Assembly (NCBI RefSeq): GCF_039710355.1
Contig: NZ_JBDKWZ010000001.1
Coordinates: forward strand, 434,001-498,000
Reading direction: 5' to 3'
DNA from: Rapidithrix thailandica
Lineage (GTDB): Bacteria > Bacteroidota > Bacteroidia > Cytophagales > Flammeovirgaceae
Length of the DNA: 64,000 nt
Shown here: piece by piece, positions 61,456 through 64,000 of the stretch
Numbering within the stretch: position 1 is the stretch's first letter
Layout of the letters: each line of letters begins with the position of its first letter
Position numbers and translations under genes: made by a program
Notes under the pieces: generated by a model
What the model was told of the DNA's origin: nothing
The model's input: the letters and a program-made list of their open reading frames with translations, nothing else
Database searches by the model: none

Positions 61456-61866
61456 ATGACAACTATCAGGACCGTGTATACGCCAACCAGCACTGATACA
61501 CATGCCAAGAGCATCTTGTTGGTAGATGATTTTTCAGCAAAGCGGCAAATCGCTTCTCAAGCGCTGGAAAAGGCCGGTTTTCATACCATCCAAGGAACGG
61601 ATGGAGGAGAGGCCTTAAGTCAATTAAGAGCTGAACATAAGGTGGATTTGATCGTTACCGATTACCATATGCCTTATATGGACGGCATTAGTTTTATAAA
61701 AAAAGTCCGGAAAATGGCCCAATTTAAAGACGTACCGGTCATTTTGGTTTCCTCTACCATCAATGAAGAAGTCAAGCAGAAAGCGGCAAAGTATGGAGTG
61801 ACTGCCTTTATGCAGAAGCCATACAAAGCAGAAGATTTGATCCGGAAAATCAATGAGATGTTATAA
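61456..61866 (+). CDS. CheY-like single-domain response regulator
   Basis: A 136-residue protein made of one receiver domain after a 17-residue leader. The acidic pair is D24 and D25 (LLVDDF), the phosphoacceptor is D69 (VTDYHMPYMDG), the switch Ser/Thr is near S99-S100 (ILVSSTI) and the conserved Lys is K121 (MQKPYKAED). No output domain is attached, so it must act by protein contact. No histidine kinase is adjacent. Ended by a strong terminator shared with guaB. Confidence 0.92.
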   Translation: MTTIRTVYTPTSTDTHAKSILLVDDFSAKRQIASQALEKAGFHTIQGTDGGEALSQLRAEHKVDLIVTDYHMPYMDGISFIKKVRKMAQFKDVPVILVSSTINEEVKQKAAKYGVTAFMQKPYKAEDLIRKINEML

Positions 61867-61880
61867 AGTTCATATCCCCA

Positions 61881-61918
61881 AAAAGAAAGGCCTCTGAGTT
61901 CTCAGAGGCCTTTCTTTT
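61881..61918. terminator. bidirectional terminator, response regulator / guaB
   Basis: AAAAGAAAGGCCTCTGAG (61881-61898) and its exact complement (61901-61918) give an 18-bp stem with a 2-nt gap (the loop opens further in RNA). It lies between two convergent genes with A/T tracts on both sides. Confidence 0.85.
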
Positions 61919-61935
61919 GAGTACAAATATTTGAA

Positions 61936-63405
61936 TTATCTACTGTAGTTAGGAGCTTCCCGGGTGATGGTGATATCGTGCGGGTGGCTTTCTCTCACCC
62001 CTGCAGAGGTGATTTGAACGAATTGAGATTGTTGTAGAGCCTTGATGTCTTTTGCCCCACAATATCCCATTCCGGCTCTTAAGCCTCCTACAAGTTGATA
62101 AAGTACTTCAGAAACCAGCCCTTTGTAAGGGACTCTGCCGCTGATTCCTTCCGGCACTAATTTTTTGATATCATCTTCGGCATCTTGGAAATAGCGGTCT
62201 TTAGAACCTTTATCCATCGCTTCCAACGAACCCATCCCTCTGTATGATTTGAATTTTCTTCCTTCGAAGAGAATCATTTCTCCTGGTGCCTCCTCGGTTC
62301 CGGCAAGTAATGAACCCACCATGACGCAATCAGCTCCTCCGGCAATGGCTTTAACCAAGTCTCCGGAAAAACGGATACCACCGTCTGCGATGAACGGAAC
62401 GCCTGTTCCTTCCAGACCTTTGGCGGCTTCCATGACTGCAAACAGTTGAGGAACACCCACACCGGCAATAACACGCGTGGTACAAATACTTCCGGGGCCT
62501 ACACCTACTTTTACTCCGTCTGCTCCTGCATCAGCCAAGGCTCTTGCACCGGCTGCCGTAGCAATGTTTCCGGCAATTACATCCAAATCAGGGTATTGGG
62601 CTTTCACCTTCTTTACAGTATTGATGACATCTTTGTGTTGGCCATGAGCCGTATCGATACTCACAACGTCTACCCCCGCTTTTTTCAATTCGTGAATTCG
62701 CTCCATTATGTCAGGAGTGACTCCCACTGCAGCACCTACACGAAGTCTTCCGAACTCATCTTTACAAGCATTCGGGCGGTCTTTGTTTTTCAGGATATCT
62801 TTGTATGTGATAAGCCCTACCAATTTGTAATTTTCATCTACAATGGGTAGTTTCTCAATTTTGTGTTCCTGTAAAATCTCTTCGGCGTTTTCCAAACCAA
62901 TACCTTCCTTGGCTGTAATCAGGTTTTCTTTGGTCATAATTTCCTTGACCGGAATGCTTAAATCCTTTTGAAAACGCAGGTCTCGGTTGGTGAGGATTCC
63001 AATGAGTTTTCCGTCATTGTCTATAACAGGAATCCCTCCAATCTTAAATTCCCGCATTAAGTGATTTGCCTCCGCTAGTGACACACCGGGTTTGAGTGTC
63101 ACCGGGTCTAAGATCATTCCACTTTGTGACCGTTTCACTTTACGGACTTGCTCCGCTTGTTGCAGGATGCTCATGTTTTTATGAATAAAACCTAAGCCCC
63201 CCTCCAAAGCGATCGCAATGGCCAGCTCATATTCCGTTACGGTATCCATAGCAGCCGCCAGGATAGGAATATTCAACTTGATGTTTTTGGTCAAATAAGT
63301 GGAAGTGTCCGTCTCACGTGGTAATACCTCAGAATAGCTCGGCACCAGAAGCACATCGTCATAGGTTAGCGCTTCTTTCAAAACTTTAGGATGATCTGAT
63401 GACAT
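61936..63405 (-). CDS. guaB: inosine-5'-monophosphate dehydrogenase
   Basis: A 489-residue enzyme oxidising IMP to XMP with NAD in guanine nucleotide synthesis. The (beta-alpha)8 barrel is split by a tandem CBS domain (about 95-205). The catalytic loop GSICTTRV has Cys308, and GMGSLEAM is the flap region. Length and motifs are typical, and the CBS pair is present, so adenine-nucleotide control is likely. Upstream, TAATTTTG (minus strand, plus coordinates 63439-63446) is a fair -7 box. Confidence 0.97.
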   Translation of the reverse strand: MSSDHPKVLKEALTYDDVLLVPSYSEVLPRETDTSTYLTKNIKLNIPILAAAMDTVTEYELAIAIALEGGLGFIHKNMSILQQAEQVRKVKRSQSGMILDPVTLKPGVSLAEANHLMREFKIGGIPVIDNDGKLIGILTNRDLRFQKDLSIPVKEIMTKENLITAKEGIGLENAEEILQEHKIEKLPIVDENYKLVGLITYKDILKNKDRPNACKDEFGRLRVGAAVGVTPDIMERIHELKKAGVDVVSIDTAHGQHKDVINTVKKVKAQYPDLDVIAGNIATAAGARALADAGADGVKVGVGPGSICTTRVIAGVGVPQLFAVMEAAKGLEGTGVPFIADGGIRFSGDLVKAIAGGADCVMVGSLLAGTEEAPGEMILFEGRKFKSYRGMGSLEAMDKGSKDRYFQDAEDDIKKLVPEGISGRVPYKGLVSEVLYQLVGGLRAGMGYCGAKDIKALQQSQFVQITSAGVRESHPHDITITREAPNYSR

Positions 63406-64000
63406 GGCAAATAAATTAGTTCACATTATTTGCCGGACAAAATTAGATAGAATTCTTGATTATAAAAAACAACCCAGGTGAGAAAGAATATTTTTTTTGA
63501 AAAGCAGGCATTTTGTTACTTGTAAAAATCGAGGTGGAAAATTCCTTTTTCCGGTCTTAATGAAGGAAAAAGGCCATTCTTCCCCCTTTGAAACTAAGGA
63601 GATTTTGAGAGGTATTTTTTTATACGGTCGTTTCCTTGGATTGTGTTTACTGGGACAAGGCAGCACTTATCGCTCCAAAAAAGCATATCCCTCCCCAAGT
63701 TGTCAACAGGGAAAATCCGGCTACAAAGAGGAGGGCTTCATTGTAGCACCTCTGAATATTTGACAAATTTTGCTGTAAAATACCACATTGCCGGCGTAAA
63801 TGACTTCATGTATACAGCATATTGTTGACTAAGTTAGTAGTGGTAAAACCTATGCCCTTTTTTTCAAGGCCTTTACCTCAGACTGAAGAAGACCCTATAC
63901 ATATTCGGTTTTTTATATTCACATCAAAATAATCTAATCGGCTTGGCTTTGTTACTATAAGAATTTTTACGATTGGATGAAAAACAAATCCGGAGGCAAA
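63406..64000. other. right-end region without a clear gene
   Basis: 595 bp. Contains the guaB promoter region (TAATTTTG on the minus strand at 63439-63446) and a perfect 9-bp inverted repeat CCTTTTTCC/GGAAAAAGG (63544-63552 / 63565-63573). Short open frames exist, but none has recognisable similarity. An ATG at 63977 (MKNKSGGK to the edge) might begin a gene that leaves the window. Confidence 0.3.

Noticed and set aside
63497..63763. 88-residue plus-strand frame near the right edge
   Set aside because: Composition is unusual, no similarity recognised, and it contains an inverted repeat; not enough for a gene call.
63977..64000. ATG followed by eight codons at the window edge
   Set aside because: Could begin a gene, but eight codons cannot support a call; noted only in the region description.

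Overview
The window looks like chromosomal DNA of a member of the Bacteroidota, most likely a cytophagalean (marine or soil gliding-bacterium type). The evidence is a MurF-alanine racemase fusion, a fused alpha/beta 2-oxoacid dehydrogenase E1, DUF1573, DUF4296 and DUF5689/DUF6359-type proteins, a TonB receptor with a carboxypeptidase-regulatory N-terminal domain, SiaB/SiaC partner-switch proteins, a Bat-type DUF58/VWA cluster, weak Shine-Dalgarno sites and several TAnnTTTG -7 boxes typical of Bacteroidota sigma factors. No tRNA, rRNA, CRISPR array or complete insertion sequence was seen.

Layout. 1-8.1 kb, mostly minus strand: start of a CoA-disulfide-reductase-type flavoprotein, a hypothetical protein, an SDR epimerase (+), a 49-residue exported peptide, Der GTPase, an MscS channel, MltG and stand-alone MurF. 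8.4-14.3 kb, plus strand: an RDD membrane protein, a decayed transposase, then an ABC / HlyD / TolC export operon whose ATPase motifs are badly degenerate. 14.3-17.2 kb: a short tandem array and the MurF-Alr fusion. 18-21.7 kb: a SiaA-SiaB-SiaC-like phosphatase/kinase/phosphoprotein module. 21.8-31 kb: WD40 protein, phosphopantetheinyl transferase, fused E1, DUF1573 protein, acetate kinase, DCC-family oxidoreductase, MaoC hydratase and MnmD. 31.2-39.6 kb: a 1080-residue helical-repeat protein, a TonB receptor, an rRNA m5C methyltransferase and two small envelope proteins. 39.8-42.7 kb: a short Bat-type cluster. 42.9-47.1 kb: a PaiB-like and a MocR-like regulator separated by a DUF5689/DUF6359 lipoprotein that lies between two palindromic repeats. 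47.3-51 kb: an exported TPR-CHAT protein and a lipoprotein. 51.5-64 kb: amidohydrolase, YceI, PadR plus a PspC membrane protein, a tandem AAA ATPase next to LipB, a lone receiver protein and GuaB.

Most genes are housekeeping (cell wall, ribosome and tRNA maturation, lipoate, purine and central carbon metabolism) and stand singly or in two- to three-gene operons, often closed by clear hairpin terminators. The genes that plainly work together are the three-part exporter, the SiaABC-like module, DUF58/membrane protein/VWA, PadR-PspC, and possibly MocR-PaiB.

The least explained material lies between the genes. One dispersed repeat family is built on a long imperfect palindrome whose arms carry 15/16-bp units (copies near 14.4, 43.7 and 45.35 kb; nine tandem units in the first). 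A second is a gap-free 160-bp repeat about 90% identical by eye (17271-17430 and 42670-42829), each copy directly downstream of a stop codon. Other points worth attention are the degenerate ABC ATPase, the exported CHAT protein, the doubly duplicated AAA ATPase and a DtxR-like palindrome at the TonB receptor start.
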